Part shown: in pieces, positions 19,576 through 29,880 of the stretch
Position numbering within the stretch: the first letter of the stretch is position 1
How the letters are laid out: each line of letters opens with the position of its first letter
Assembly (NCBI GenBank): GCA_002862435.1
Contig: PKDC01000008.1
Coordinates: 1-64,000 of the forward strand
DNA from: Pseudomonadota bacterium
GTDB taxonomy: Bacteria; Pseudomonadota; Gammaproteobacteria; UBA5335
Direction of reading: 5' to 3'
Length of the DNA stretch: 64,000 bases
Notes under the pieces: generated by a model
Told to the model about the DNA's origin: nothing
What the model saw: only the letters and a program-made list of their open reading frames with translations
Databases searched by the model: none
Translations under genes and position numbers: made by a program

Positions 19576-20675
19576 ACGTCGCCATCCTGGGTGCCGGTCA
19601 ACTGGGCCAAATGCTCGCCCTGGCCGGGATTCCCCTGGAAATACGGCCCTTCTTCCTCGATCCGCAACCCGAGGCGCCAGGCAGCCGGGTAGCCCCGCAA
19701 CTGCTGGCAGATTACACCGACCATGCCGCGCTGGATCAATTGGCCCGCGACTGTCAGGTGGCCACCTTCGATTTCGAAAACGTGCCGGTGGAAGCCGTAA
19801 ACCACTTGGCACGGCGCATCCCGGTCTACCCGCCACCGCGTGCCCTGGAACAATCCCAGGACCGGCTGCGGGAAAAGACCCTGTTTCGCAGCCTGGGGAT
19901 TCCAACCGCCCCGTTTCAGGCTGTCGACAGTCTGGCTGAACTGGAAGCGGCGGTGAGTCGCATGGGCTTGCCGGCCATCCTCAAGACCCGACGGCTGGGT
20001 TATGACGGCAAGGGCCAAGCCTGGCTGCGTGACATCGCCGATTGCGCGCCGGCCTGGCACCGCTTGGGCGGGCAGGACCTCATCGTGGAAGGCGTGGTGA
20101 TCTTTCGGCGCGAGTTGTCACTGATTGCGGTCCGCGGGCGGGATGGACAACAGGTCTTTTACCCCCTGGTGGAAAATCAGCATGCGGATGGCATTCTGCG
20201 CCTGAGCCGACCGGCTGCGCCCGACGCCGCCCTGCAGGCCCAGGCCGAACACCATGGCCAGCGCCTGCTGGAACACCTGGACTATGTCGGGGTGTTGGCG
20301 CTGGAGTTGTTCGACTGCGAGCAAGGCCTGCTGGCCAATGAATTCGCCCCCCGGGTGCACAATTCCGGCCACTGGACTTTGGAGGGCGCAGAGACCTCCC
20401 AATTCGAAAACCACCTCAGGGCCATCCTTGGCCTGCCGCTGGGAGAAACGACGACAGTCGGTTGCTGCGCCATGCGCAACTGCATCGGCAATCTGCCCGA
20501 GCTGGGCGCGGTGCTGGTCATCCCGGGCGCCCACTACCACGGCTACGGCAAGATACCGCGGCCGGGGCGCAAGCTGGGGCACATCACGATCACCGCGCCG
20601 GATGCGGCCGCCCTTGCGGCACGCCTCCAGGCCCTCGACGCATTGCTGAGCGACCGCTTCGATTCCGGTACGTAA
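19572..20675 (+). CDS. purK: N5-carboxyaminoimidazole ribonucleotide synthase
   Basis: PurK is an ATP-grasp enzyme that makes N5-CAIR from AIR, bicarbonate and ATP. The 367-residue protein begins (GTG) [20 protein letters not shown], with [20 protein letters not shown] as the metal-binding signature and [14 protein letters not shown] after the Rossmann domain. Length is normal. The GTG start is fixed by the overlap with the purE stop codon. A set of small hairpins follows before pntAA. Confidence 0.96.
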   Translation: MNVAILGAGQLGQMLALAGIPLEIRPFFLDPQPEAPGSRVAPQLLADYTDHAALDQLARDCQVATFDFENVPVEAVNHLARRIPVYPPPRALEQSQDRLREKTLFRSLGIPTAPFQAVDSLAELEAAVSRMGLPAILKTRRLGYDGKGQAWLRDIADCAPAWHRLGGQDLIVEGVVIFRRELSLIAVRGRDGQQVFYPLVENQHADGILRLSRPAAPDAALQAQAEHHGQRLLEHLDYVGVLALELFDCEQGLLANEFAPRVHNSGHWTLEGAETSQFENHLRAILGLPLGETTTVGCCAMRNCIGNLPELGAVLVIPGAHYHGYGKIPRPGRKLGHITITAPDAAALAARLQALDALLSDRFDSGT

Positions 20676-20695
20676 GCAGATGACCCTCAAGCACC

Positions 20696-20754
20696 GGAGG
20701 CGGTTGCCTCCCACCCCAAGGGGTGATGTAATCGCGGACCGTCCCCGAAGGGAC
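20696..20754 (+). repeat. Three short hairpins in the purK-pntAA gap
   Basis: Three stems follow one another: GGAGGC/GCCTCC (20696-20711, loop GGTT), CACCCC/GGGGTG (20712-20725, loop AA) and GTCCC/GGGAC (20741-20754). None has a U-tract. They could be a combined attenuator or processing site of the pntAA leader, or a weak terminator of purEK. Confidence 0.4.
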
Positions 20755-20850
20755 TGATTCCATGACGCCCCGACGTCCATGCCCGATCCGACGAAAGAGA
20801 TACGAGCGAGCGGGGACAAATCACAACGATTTCAGGCCGTGGAGAGCCCC

Positions 20851-21980
<1,130 letters not shown>

Positions 21981-21984
<4 letters not shown>

Positions 21985-22271
21985 TCGAGGGATTCACCGC
22001 ACTCTACATTTTCATGCTGGCGGCGTTCACCGGCTATGAAATCATCGGTCGCGTGCCGGCCATCCTGCACACGCCGCTGATGTCGGGCTCCAACTTCGTC
22101 CACGGCATCGTGCTGGTGGGCGCCATGGTGGCCTTCGGTCAAGCGGAAGGTTTCTTCACCCAGCTGGTTGCCTTCCTGGGGGTCGTCCTGGCCGCCGGCA
22201 ATGCCGCCGGGGGTTATGTGGTGACCGAGCGCATGCTGGACATGTTCAAGAGCAGCAAGGGGGAGAAATAA
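21981..22271 (+). CDS. pntAB: NAD(P)+ transhydrogenase subunit alpha, part 2 (membrane)
   Basis: The 96-residue protein is the small membrane part of domain II, with about three helices (TALYIFMLAAFTGYEIIGRV, NFVHGIVLVGAMVAFG, FFTQLVAFLGVVLAAGNAAG). In E. coli this part is fused to the NAD-binding domain; here it is a separate gene, as in Rhodospirillum. It starts within the pntAA stop codon and ends 3 bases before pntB. Confidence 0.94.
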
Positions 22272-22274
22272 GCC

Positions 22275-23672
22275 ATGGGTGGTCCCGGCGCCTTTATCAA
22301 TCTCGCTTATTTCGCCACGGCGGCCTTGTTCATCGTGGGTCTCAAGCGCATGTCCTCCCCCAAGACCGCCAAGAGCGGCATCCTGTGGGCGGGCATCGGC
22401 ATGGTGGTGGCCACGCTGGTCACCCTGGGCCATCCCCAGCTCGGTGAAATGGGCTTTTTCAAGTATTTCTTCCTGCTGCTGGCCATTGCCATCGGTGGCG
22501 GCGCGGCCTGGATCTCGGGCAAGCGCGTGGCCATGACCGACATGCCGCAGATGATCGCCCTCTACAACGGCATGGGAGGCGGCGCGGCTGGCGCCATCGC
22601 TGCCGTGGAGCTGGGCGGAAAAGAAGGCCATGCTGGTATCGCGCTGGCGCTGGCGGTGCTGGGTGGCATCATCGGCAGTGTGTCCTTCAGCGGCAGCCTG
22701 ATCGCCTTCGGCAAGCTGCAGGAGCTGATCAAGAAGCCGGTGCGCTTCCCCAACCAGCATTGGCTGAATCTGGGGCTGTTCGCCATTACCTTGTTGCTGG
22801 GACTCCATATCGTCTCTCAAGGCGGCGAAGCCAGCGGCTTCGTCATTGTGTTGTTCTTCCTGCTGGCCTTGGCGCTCGGCGTGAGCATGACGCTACCCAT
22901 CGGCGGCGCCGACATGCCGGTGGTGATCTCGCTGTACAACGCGCTCACCGGCCTGGCCGTGGCCTTCGAAGGCTACGTGCTCAACAACGCGGCCATGATC
23001 ATCGCCGGCACGGTGGTGGGCGCTGCGGGCACGCTGCTCACCCAACTCATGGCCAGGGCCATGAACCGGCCGATCAGCAATGTCCTGTTCAGCAATTTTG
23101 GCGGCACGGGCGAGGCCGCCGGCCCCACGGAAAGTGGGGGCAGCCTCAAGCCGATGGATCCTTCCGATGCGGCCGTGCTGATGGCCTACGCCAACAAGGT
23201 CATCATCGTTCCCGGCTACGGCATGGCAGTCGCCCAGGCCCAGCACAAGGTCTGGGAGCTGTGTCAGTTGCTGATCGCGCGGGGCGTGACGGTGAAGTTT
23301 GCCATCCACCCGGTGGCCGGCCGCATGCCCGGTCACATGAACGTCTTGCTGGCCGAGGCCGGCGTGCCCTACGACATCATCTATGACCTGGAGGAGATCA
23401 ACTCGGAGTTTCCCAGCGCGGATGCGGCACTCGTCATCGGCGCCAACGACGTCGTCAATCCCATGGCGCGGACCAACCCGGAAAGCCCGATCTATGGCAT
23501 GCCCATCCTCAATGTCGATCAGGCCAAGAATGTGCTGGTGATCAAGCGCGGCAAGGGCACCGGCTTCTCCGGTATCGAAAATGCGTTGTTTACACTGGAC
23601 AACACCCGCATGCTTTACGGCGATGGGCAGGAAATGGCGGCCCAACTGATCGCCATGATCAAGGAACAGTAA
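22275..23672 (+). CDS. pntB: NAD(P)+ transhydrogenase subunit beta
   Basis: The 465-residue subunit contains the larger membrane part (about eight or nine helices, residues 1-265) and the NADP(H)-binding domain III. The latter is seen in IIVPGYGMAVAQAQHKVWEL, GRMPGHMNVLLAEAGVPYDI and LVIGANDVVNPMARTNPESP. Together with PntAA and PntAB it forms the proton-driven transhydrogenase. A strong hairpin terminator begins 18 bases after the stop, closing the operon. Confidence 0.96.
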   Translation: MGGPGAFINLAYFATAALFIVGLKRMSSPKTAKSGILWAGIGMVVATLVTLGHPQLGEMGFFKYFFLLLAIAIGGGAAWISGKRVAMTDMPQMIALYNGMGGGAAGAIAAVELGGKEGHAGIALALAVLGGIIGSVSFSGSLIAFGKLQELIKKPVRFPNQHWLNLGLFAITLLLGLHIVSQGGEASGFVIVLFFLLALALGVSMTLPIGGADMPVVISLYNALTGLAVAFEGYVLNNAAMIIAGTVVGAAGTLLTQLMARAMNRPISNVLFSNFGGTGEAAGPTESGGSLKPMDPSDAAVLMAYANKVIIVPGYGMAVAQAQHKVWELCQLLIARGVTVKFAIHPVAGRMPGHMNVLLAEAGVPYDIIYDLEEINSEFPSADAALVIGANDVVNPMARTNPESPIYGMPILNVDQAKNVLVIKRGKGTGFSGIENALFTLDNTRMLYGDGQEMAAQLIAMIKEQ

Positions 23673-23690
23673 GCATTCCGCTCAATTCGA

Positions 23691-23717
23691 AAAAGGCCGG
23701 GAAACCCGGCCTTTTTT
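23691..23717 (+). terminator. Rho-independent terminator of the pnt operon
   Basis: AAAAGGCCGGG and CCCGGCCTTTT form a perfect 11-base stem around AAA, followed by further T residues. It lies 18 bases after the pntB stop, so the pnt operon ends here. Confidence 0.9.
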
Positions 23718-23740
23718 ATGAGACGCTGGGTCTCAGTTGC

Positions 23741-23954
23741 TTGACTTATGCACATATCTGCCTTTCACATGATGATCTGATCACTAGATCGATTTGTTGA
23801 AACAAGTCTCTGGATAACCCTACATGTCATTGAAAAATATAAAGTCATCAATCGGTCACTTTCTCGCCACACCCATGCAATGCCTGAAAGAACAGCGAGT
23901 TGATCAAGTTGCCGCCGGTTTACCCACAAACTTATCCACAGTTGGTGTGGATAA
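23741..23954. promoter_or_regulatory. DnaA-box cluster in the pntB-priA gap
   Basis: The gap holds TTATGCACA (23746-23754), TTATCCACA (23932-23940) and its reverse complement TGTGGATAA (23946-23954). A one-mismatch box TCTGGATAA lies at 23811-23819. The first three fit the DnaA consensus TTATNCACA. Four GATC sites (23774, 23779, 23787, 23902) and an AT-rich stretch (about 23822-23855) lie between. The last box directly abuts the TTG start of priA. It is either a DnaA-controlled priA promoter or a replication-origin-like region. Confidence 0.6.
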
Positions 23955-26201
23955 TTGACACTCCGTCAAAATCTCGGCGCCCTGCCTACTCCGTCCTTCC
24001 CTGCTGAGTCCATCTGGCAGATCGCCCTGTTCAATGGCGTGGATCGCATTCTGGACTATGCGCCGCCCGAGGGCTGGGACGGCCCCGCACCCCTGAACCG
24101 CCGTGTGCGGATCCCGCTGGGCAAGCGATCCGTGGTGGGTTGGGTCGCCGGCGCAGCCGCGCATTCCACGCTTGCGCCCCATCAGTTGCGCCCCTGCCAG
24201 ATGGTGCTGGATACCGATCCGCTCCTCGATCCCGCAAGCCTGGCGCTGGTCCACTGGACCGCCCATTACTACCATCATCCACTGGGCCGGGTGCTGGCGA
24301 CCGCCTTGCCGACCCTGCTGCGCCAGGGGAGCCCCGCCGAGATGCCCCAAATGCCCCATTGGGGCCTATCAGCTGCGGGCCGCGCGCTTGATCGCAATGC
24401 CCTGCGAGGGCACCGCTTGCAGGCGCTGCTGGCGCTGTTCGACGCCCATCCCCTGGGGATGTCCGCTGCCCAACTGGAAACTGCCCTGCCCGGCAGTCGC
24501 GACGTGCTGCGTCGTGCCTGCGATCGGCGCTGGATTCATGCCATGCCGGCGCCCGTGGCGCCGCTGATCGATCCGGTCTTTGGCCAATCGCCCCACCCTC
24601 TGAATCCAGACCAGCAGGCCGCTGTGGACGCGTTACGGGCGGCGCATGGCTATGCCCCCACCGTCCTGGAGGGGGTGACTGGCAGTGGCAAGACCGAGGT
24701 CTATCTGCAAGCCCTGGAAACCGTGCTGCAGGCTGGCCGGCAGGTCCTGATCCTCACCCCCGAGATCGGGCTGATTCCGCAGCTTCGCCAACGCCTACAG
24801 GCGCGTTTCAGCGCGTCCATGGCCCTGCTCCACTCGGGAATGACCGAGCGTCAGCGCCTTAACGGCTGGCTGGGGGCGCGCAACGGCAGCGCACGCATCG
24901 TCCTCGGCACCCGTTCCGCCATCTTCACACCGCTACCCGAGCTTGGCCTGATCGTGGTGGATGAGGAGCATGATGCGGCCTACAAACAGGATGACGGCCT
25001 GCGCTACTCCGCCCGCGATCTCGCCCTGTGGCGCGCACGCCAGCACGCGCTACCCATTGTGCTGGGCTCGGCAACCCCCTCCCTGGAATCCTTCCACCGC
25101 ACGGAGCGGGGCGACTACCGCCTGCTCAGGCTGCCGCTGCGGGCCGGCAGCGCCCAGGAACCCCGCATTCAACTCATCGACATGCGTCCCCATGGCGCAC
25201 CCGACGGCCTGTCTCCCGCATTGCTGCAGGCCATCGAGCGGGAACTGGCCCAGCGCGGCCAGGCGATGCTGTTCCAGAACCGCCGGGGATACGCGCCTAT
25301 GCTGCGCTGCCGCGCCTGTGGCTGGATCGCCGGCTGCCCCCATTGCGATGCGCGCATGACCCTGCATCGGGAAGCCGGCAAGCGCGACCTGTTGATTTGC
25401 CATCACTGCGGATTCCGTCGCACCAGCCCCGCTCACTGTCCCGACTGCGCCCATCCAGCGCTGGATTTCATGGGCATGGGCACCGTCCGCGTGGAAGAGG
25501 CCCTGCGCGCTCACTTCCCCCATGCCCGCGTGGCGCGTATCGACCGTGACAGCACCCGCCGCCAGGGCAGTCTGGAGCGCATGCTTGACGCCGCCATTCG
25601 GGGCGAGGTGAATCTGCTGATCGGCACCCAGATGCTGGCCAAGGGCCATCATTTGCCCCATCTCGCCCTGGTCGCCATTCTGGACGTGGATCAGGGACTG
25701 TACAGTCCCGATTTCCGCGCCAGCGAACGCACGGGCCAACTGGTGGTGCAGGTCGCCGGGCGGGCGGGGCGGGAACTGCGCGCCGGCACCACCTTGATCC
25801 AGACCCACCGCCCCGATCATCCCTGGCTGCGCCAGCTGCTCACCGAAGGCTATCCCGCCTTTGCCCGCACCCTGCTGGCGGAACGCCAACAGGCGCATTG
25901 GCCCCCCTTTACCCGTCTGGCCCTGCTCCGCGCGCAAGCGCCCGAGCTTCAACGGGCGATGGATTTCCTGGTTCGGCTCCCCACGCTGCTGGCGCCACCT
26001 CCCGAACTGCAGGTTCTCGGCCCGGTTCCCGCTCCCATGGCGCGCCGGGCCGGCGCCCATCGCGCCCAGCTGTTATTGATCGCCCCCTCGCCCGCCCCGC
26101 TACACACCTACCTGGATCGCCTGATGCCCCAACTCGACACATTGCCAGGAAGCCGGCAGGTGCGTTGGTCCCTCGACGTAGACCCCCAGGACCTGTTCTG
26201 A
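23955..26201 (+). CDS. priA: Primosomal protein N' (replication restart helicase)
   Basis: PriA is the 3'-5' helicase that reloads the replisome at stalled forks. The 748-residue protein has the Walker A LEGVTGSGKTEVYLQALETV, DEEH box (LIVVDEEHDAAYKQDDGLRY) and GSATPSLESF. The zinc-binding region is CRACGWIAGCPHCDARMTLH, then CHHCGFRRTSPAHCPDC, then helicase motifs GTQMLAKGHHLPHLALV and VAGRAGR. The first family-like sequence is IWQIALFNGVDRILDY at residue 20. The only usable start codon ahead of it in frame is TTG at 23955, which touches a DnaA box. Start is therefore uncertain. Confidence 0.94.
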   Translation: MTLRQNLGALPTPSFPAESIWQIALFNGVDRILDYAPPEGWDGPAPLNRRVRIPLGKRSVVGWVAGAAAHSTLAPHQLRPCQMVLDTDPLLDPASLALVHWTAHYYHHPLGRVLATALPTLLRQGSPAEMPQMPHWGLSAAGRALDRNALRGHRLQALLALFDAHPLGMSAAQLETALPGSRDVLRRACDRRWIHAMPAPVAPLIDPVFGQSPHPLNPDQQAAVDALRAAHGYAPTVLEGVTGSGKTEVYLQALETVLQAGRQVLILTPEIGLIPQLRQRLQARFSASMALLHSGMTERQRLNGWLGARNGSARIVLGTRSAIFTPLPELGLIVVDEEHDAAYKQDDGLRYSARDLALWRARQHALPIVLGSATPSLESFHRTERGDYRLLRLPLRAGSAQEPRIQLIDMRPHGAPDGLSPALLQAIERELAQRGQAMLFQNRRGYAPMLRCRACGWIAGCPHCDARMTLHREAGKRDLLICHHCGFRRTSPAHCPDCAHPALDFMGMGTVRVEEALRAHFPHARVARIDRDSTRRQGSLERMLDAAIRGEVNLLIGTQMLAKGHHLPHLALVAILDVDQGLYSPDFRASERTGQLVVQVAGRAGRELRAGTTLIQTHRPDHPWLRQLLTEGYPAFARTLLAERQQAHWPPFTRLALLRAQAPELQRAMDFLVRLPTLLAPPPELQVLGPVPAPMARRAGAHRAQLLLIAPSPAPLHTYLDRLMPQLDTLPGSRQVRWSLDVDPQDLF

Positions 26202-26319
26202 GCGCGCATCCCCACGCGGCATTCAAGCCCGCCCCTGTCGAGCCGACTAATACACCAGATCCCCGCCATCAGGCCGGGGCAACGGTCACGGACCCGGCAA
26301 CTCACAGGGGATGGAATAC

Positions 26320-27039
26320 ATGCGCACGTATCTACTCAAAACGACTCGACACGCCCGGGCAACGGCCCAGCCACTAGATCGGCGAGACCTCCATCGCTGG
26401 CTGGTGCTGGGGGGCATGGGACTGGGGCTGACCGCACTCGCCATGGCGCCGCTGGCCCAGGCGGAAGACCTGATGGACATCAACGGCCAGCCGCGCTGGG
26501 TGGCAGCCCTGGAGATTCCCTTTGACATGACCGGTGGCAGGGATGCGGCGCCTCGTCTGCACTTTGCCCTGGAAAACCACCGCAGCCTGGAAAACGGTCG
26601 CCATGTCGCCAGCGTGGGCTATCAGTGGGTCCTGGGAGACGGGGCCCAGGATCAACGTCAGCAAGGCTTTTATGCCGGCAACGAGTTTGCCTATGCAGAA
26701 ACAGGGTTTGAACTCGATACCGCGCCCGCGCTGTTTTACCGCGGCGGGAAGATGGTGTTCAACGACCAGTCGCACACGGAATTCAGTCAGCTTTCCACAG
26801 GCGCCAAGGGTGTCTTGGTGCTCGGCGCCCTGGTCGGCGTTGTGCTGGCGGTTTCGAACGGAACCAGCAGCGAGGGGCCTGAGAGCCCGCCCCCGGACCC
26901 AGGTCCCACGCCACCCCCCGCTCCAACCCCGGGGTCGGCTGCGGCAGGCGTCATCGGACAGGCGCTATCTCCCGGCAGCATTGCGGGATTCTTCAACAAC
27001 GCTTTCAGTGGCGCCGGAGGGGGTGGAACCGCCCCCTGA
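26320..27039 (+). CDS. Unknown exported protein with Pro-rich linker and Gly-rich tail
   Basis: I do not recognise this 239-residue protein. It has a long basic N-region, then a signal sequence (WLVLGGMGLGLTALAMAPLA, cut near AQAED). A domain of about 115 residues includes RLHFALENHRSLENGRHVAS, EFAYAETGFELDTAPALFYR and similar, followed by a hydrophobic segment GVLVLGALVGVVLAVSNG. A Pro-rich linker (PPPDPGPTPPPAPTP) and a short Gly-rich C-terminus complete it. The charged N-terminus with two arginines could mark a Tat-like or lengthened signal peptide. A hairpin terminator follows. I start at the ATG at 26320; an ATG at 26311 would add three residues. Confidence 0.6.
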   Translation: MRTYLLKTTRHARATAQPLDRRDLHRWLVLGGMGLGLTALAMAPLAQAEDLMDINGQPRWVAALEIPFDMTGGRDAAPRLHFALENHRSLENGRHVASVGYQWVLGDGAQDQRQQGFYAGNEFAYAETGFELDTAPALFYRGGKMVFNDQSHTEFSQLSTGAKGVLVLGALVGVVLAVSNGTSSEGPESPPPDPGPTPPPAPTPGSAAAGVIGQALSPGSIAGFFNNAFSGAGGGGTAP

Positions 27040-27066
27040 GCGGTTATCACGCGCAAGCCTCACAGC

Positions 27067-27105
27067 AAAAAGGCGGGAAAGCGTTTGTCACCTTCCCGCC
27101 TTTTT
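27067..27105. terminator. Bidirectional terminator between the exported-protein gene and prpD
   Basis: AAAAAGGCGGGAA and TTCCCGCCTTTTT flank an 11-14 base loop. The A- and T-runs on both sides allow it to work for the plus-strand gene ending at 27039 and the minus-strand prpD ending at 27124. Confidence 0.85.
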
Positions 27106-27123
27106 CAGATGCATCCCACCCTT

Positions 27124-28572
27124 TCAGACCACAAACAGATCCATGAACTCGGGCACCGGCGTTTGCTCCAGTGTCTTCTGGGTGCTGCAAATGGCCTGGA
27201 TCTGCTGGGCACGCTTGGCAGACAAACGAGTGGCCAGATTGCGCTCGAATTTCTCCACCAGTACCGGGATGCCTTCCTTGCGGCGACGGCGATGGCCGAT
27301 GGGATATTCCACCACCACATTGTCGGTTTTGGTGCCGTCATTGAAGAACACCTGCACCGCATTGCCGATCGAGCGCTTCTCCGGATCGAGGTAATCCTTG
27401 CTGAACTGGGTGTTCTCCACCACGTCCATCTTCTTGCGCAGCGCGTCGATCCGCGGGTCCTTGGCCACAGCGTCGTCGTAATCGGCGGCGGTCAGGCGGC
27501 CAAAGATCATGGGCACCGCCACCATGTACTGGATGCAGTGGTCGCGATCGGCCGGATTGTCCAAGGGACCGGTCTTGTCGATGATGCGCACCCCGGCTTC
27601 CTGAGTCTGGATCACGATGCGCTCGATGCGATCGAGCTTGTCGCGCACCTGCGGATGCAGCTGCATGGCTGCCTCCACCGCCGTCTGGGCATGGAACTCA
27701 GCCGGGAAGGAGATCTTGAAAAGCACGTTTTCCATCACATAGCTGCCAAAGGACTGGCTGTAGCTCAGCGGATTGCCCTTGAACAACACATCCTGGAAGC
27801 CCCAGGTCTTGGCGGTGAGCGCGGAGGGATAGCCCATCTCGCCGGTGGCAGCCATGAAGGCCAGCCGCACGCCGCGGGCGGTGGCATCGCCGGCCGCCCA
27901 GCTCTTGCGCGAACCAGTGTTGGGCGCGTGGCGATAGGTGCGCAAGGCCGAGCCGTCGATCCAGGCGTGGGAGATGGCGTTGATGACTTCCTCGCGCTCC
28001 AGCCCCAGCATCTGTGCGGCCACGGCGGTGGTGGCGATGCGCACCAGCATGACGTGATCCAGGCCCACGCGGTTGAAGCTGTTGTCGATGGCGGTGACGC
28101 CCTGGATCTCGTGCGCCTTGATCATGGCGATGAGCACATCGCGCATCAGCAGCGGCGCCTTGCCCTGGGCAATGTTGCGCCGGCTCAGGTAATCGGCAAG
28201 CGCCAGGATGCCGCCCAGATTGTCAGACGGATGACCCCATTCGGCGGCCAGCCAGGTGTCGTTGTAGTCCAGCCAGCGAATCATGCAGCCGATGTTGAAG
28301 GCCGCCTGCACCGGATCGAGTTCATAGGACGTCCCCGGCACCCGCGCCCCACCCGGCATGACCGCGCCCGGCACCAGTGGTCCCATCAGCTTGGTGCAGG
28401 CGGGGAAGGACAGCGCCAGCAAGCCGCAGCCCAGGGTGTCCATCAGGCAGTAGCGAGCCGTCTGCATGGCTTCCTTGCTTTTCTCGACCTTGGCGTCGAG
28501 AACATAGTCGGCCATATCGACCAGGATCGGGTCCGGCTTGGGGCGCTTGGCGGAGCGGATGTCGTGAGCCAT
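27124..28572 (-). CDS. prpD: 2-Methylcitrate dehydratase
   Basis: PrpD dehydrates 2-methylcitrate in the methylcitrate cycle for propionate breakdown. The 482-residue protein has the MmgE/PrpD family pattern: [40 protein letters not shown], and [20 protein letters not shown]. Length equals that of E. coli PrpD. It is the last gene of the prpB-prpC-prpD series on the minus strand, 86 bases after prpC. The cycle variant with acnD and prpF is not used here, since prpD is present. Confidence 0.95.
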   Translation of the reverse strand: MAHDIRSAKRPKPDPILVDMADYVLDAKVEKSKEAMQTARYCLMDTLGCGLLALSFPACTKLMGPLVPGAVMPGGARVPGTSYELDPVQAAFNIGCMIRWLDYNDTWLAAEWGHPSDNLGGILALADYLSRRNIAQGKAPLLMRDVLIAMIKAHEIQGVTAIDNSFNRVGLDHVMLVRIATTAVAAQMLGLEREEVINAISHAWIDGSALRTYRHAPNTGSRKSWAAGDATARGVRLAFMAATGEMGYPSALTAKTWGFQDVLFKGNPLSYSQSFGSYVMENVLFKISFPAEFHAQTAVEAAMQLHPQVRDKLDRIERIVIQTQEAGVRIIDKTGPLDNPADRDHCIQYMVAVPMIFGRLTAADYDDAVAKDPRIDALRKKMDVVENTQFSKDYLDPEKRSIGNAVQVFFNDGTKTDNVVVEYPIGHRRRRKEGIPVLVEKFERNLATRLSAKRAQQIQAICSTQKTLEQTPVPEFMDLFVV

Positions 28573-28658
28573 GAAAAAATCCTTTTTTCAGCAGATGAGG
28601 GAAAATCACGCGGGCGACGGGTCCCTGCCCACCGCCGGCCTGGGGTAGATGTCCGGGT

Positions 28659-29792
28659 TCAGCCGCGCTGCGCGATGGGAACGTAGGAACGCAGTTGCGG
28701 CCCGACGTAATCGGCGCTGGGGCGGATGATGCGGTTGTTGGCGCGCTGCTCCATGACGTGTGCCGCCCAGCCGGTGAGACGCGACATCACGAAGATCGGC
28801 GTGAACAGGGGCGTGGGAATCCCCATGAAGTGATAGGCCGAAGCGTGGTAGAAGTCGGCATTGGGGAACAGCTTCTTCTCTCGCCACATCACCTCGTCCA
28901 CCCGCTCGGACACCGGATACAGCACGGTATCGTCCACCTCGTCGGCAAGCCGCCGCGACCAGGCCTTGATGACCTCGTTGCGCGGATCGGAGGTGCGGTA
29001 GATGGCGTGGCCGAAGCCCATGATCTTGTCCTTGCGCGCCAGCATGCCCAGGATCGCCTGCTCGGCCTCATCGGGCGTCTGCCAGCGTTTCAGCATGGCC
29101 ATGGCGGCCTCGTTGGCGCCGCCGTGCAATGGGCCACGCAACGAACCGATGGCGCCGGTGATGCAGGAATGCATGTCGGAAAGCGTCGAGGCGCACACCC
29201 GGGCGGTAAAGGTAGAGGCGTTGAATTCATGCTCGGCATACAGGATCAGCGAGACGTTCATCACCTGCTCGTGCAGCGCGCTGGGGCGCTGGCCATGCAG
29301 CAGCTCAAGGAAGTGGGCGCCGATGGAATCGGCGTCGGTCTCGGTCTCGATGCGCGCGCCATCCTGGGCGTAACGCCACCAGTAGGCGATGATGGACGGA
29401 AAGGCCGCCAGCAAGCGATCGGCCACATCATGCTGTTGGGAGAAATCCGCCTCGGTTTCCAGGTTGCCGAGCATGGAGCAGCCGGTGCGCATCACGTCCA
29501 TGGGGTGGGCGCTGGCCGGGATGCGTTCGAGCACCTCACGCAAGGCCTGCGGCAAGCCGCGCAGCGCCTTGAGCTTGGCCTGATAGGCGGCCAGTTCATT
29601 GCGCGTTGGCAGTTCCCCGCCGTGCAACAGCATGTAGGCCACTTCCTCGAAGCGGGCCTGGGCCGCCAGATCGCGCACGTCGTAGCCGCAATAGGTCAGG
29701 CCGGCGCCTTCCTTGCCGACGGTACACAGCCGGGTTTCTCCCGCCACCTGGCCGCGCAGTCCGGCGCCGCCGAGTTGTTTCTTTTCTTCCAT
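28659..29792 (-). CDS. prpC: 2-Methylcitrate synthase
   Basis: PrpC condenses propionyl-CoA with oxaloacetate. The 377-residue protein is a citrate synthase-fold enzyme with the family signature GFGHAIYRTSDPRNEVIKAW and SSCITGAIGSLRGPLHGGAN-like sequence (here SLRGPLHGGANEAAM) holding catalytic His residues. Short length and position between prpB and prpD set it apart from citrate synthase GltA. The ATG at 29792 is preceded by AAGGAG at good distance. The open frame upstream of it is not part of the gene. Confidence 0.95.
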   Translation of the reverse strand: MEEKKQLGGAGLRGQVAGETRLCTVGKEGAGLTYCGYDVRDLAAQARFEEVAYMLLHGGELPTRNELAAYQAKLKALRGLPQALREVLERIPASAHPMDVMRTGCSMLGNLETEADFSQQHDVADRLLAAFPSIIAYWWRYAQDGARIETETDADSIGAHFLELLHGQRPSALHEQVMNVSLILYAEHEFNASTFTARVCASTLSDMHSCITGAIGSLRGPLHGGANEAAMAMLKRWQTPDEAEQAILGMLARKDKIMGFGHAIYRTSDPRNEVIKAWSRRLADEVDDTVLYPVSERVDEVMWREKKLFPNADFYHASAYHFMGIPTPLFTPIFVMSRLTGWAAHVMEQRANNRIIRPSADYVGPQLRSYVPIAQRG

Positions 29793-29880
29793 GAAGCACT
29801 CCTTGAAATGAAATCCCTGCTTATCTGTTCTTCTTGAAGTCATCACCACGGGCTGAGGCCGCGGGGGAAACTGCAAAGCC

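Noticed and set aside
23941-23957. A definite chromosomal origin (oriC) upstream of priA
   Set aside because: DnaA boxes alone do not prove an origin; neither dnaA, dnaN nor gidA/mnmG is in the window and gene orientation does not switch here. Kept as a question, not a feature call.
27085-28686. A 533-codon plus-strand frame opposite prpD
   Set aside because: Antisense to a well-matched prpD; His/Arg/Gly-rich translation without family features.
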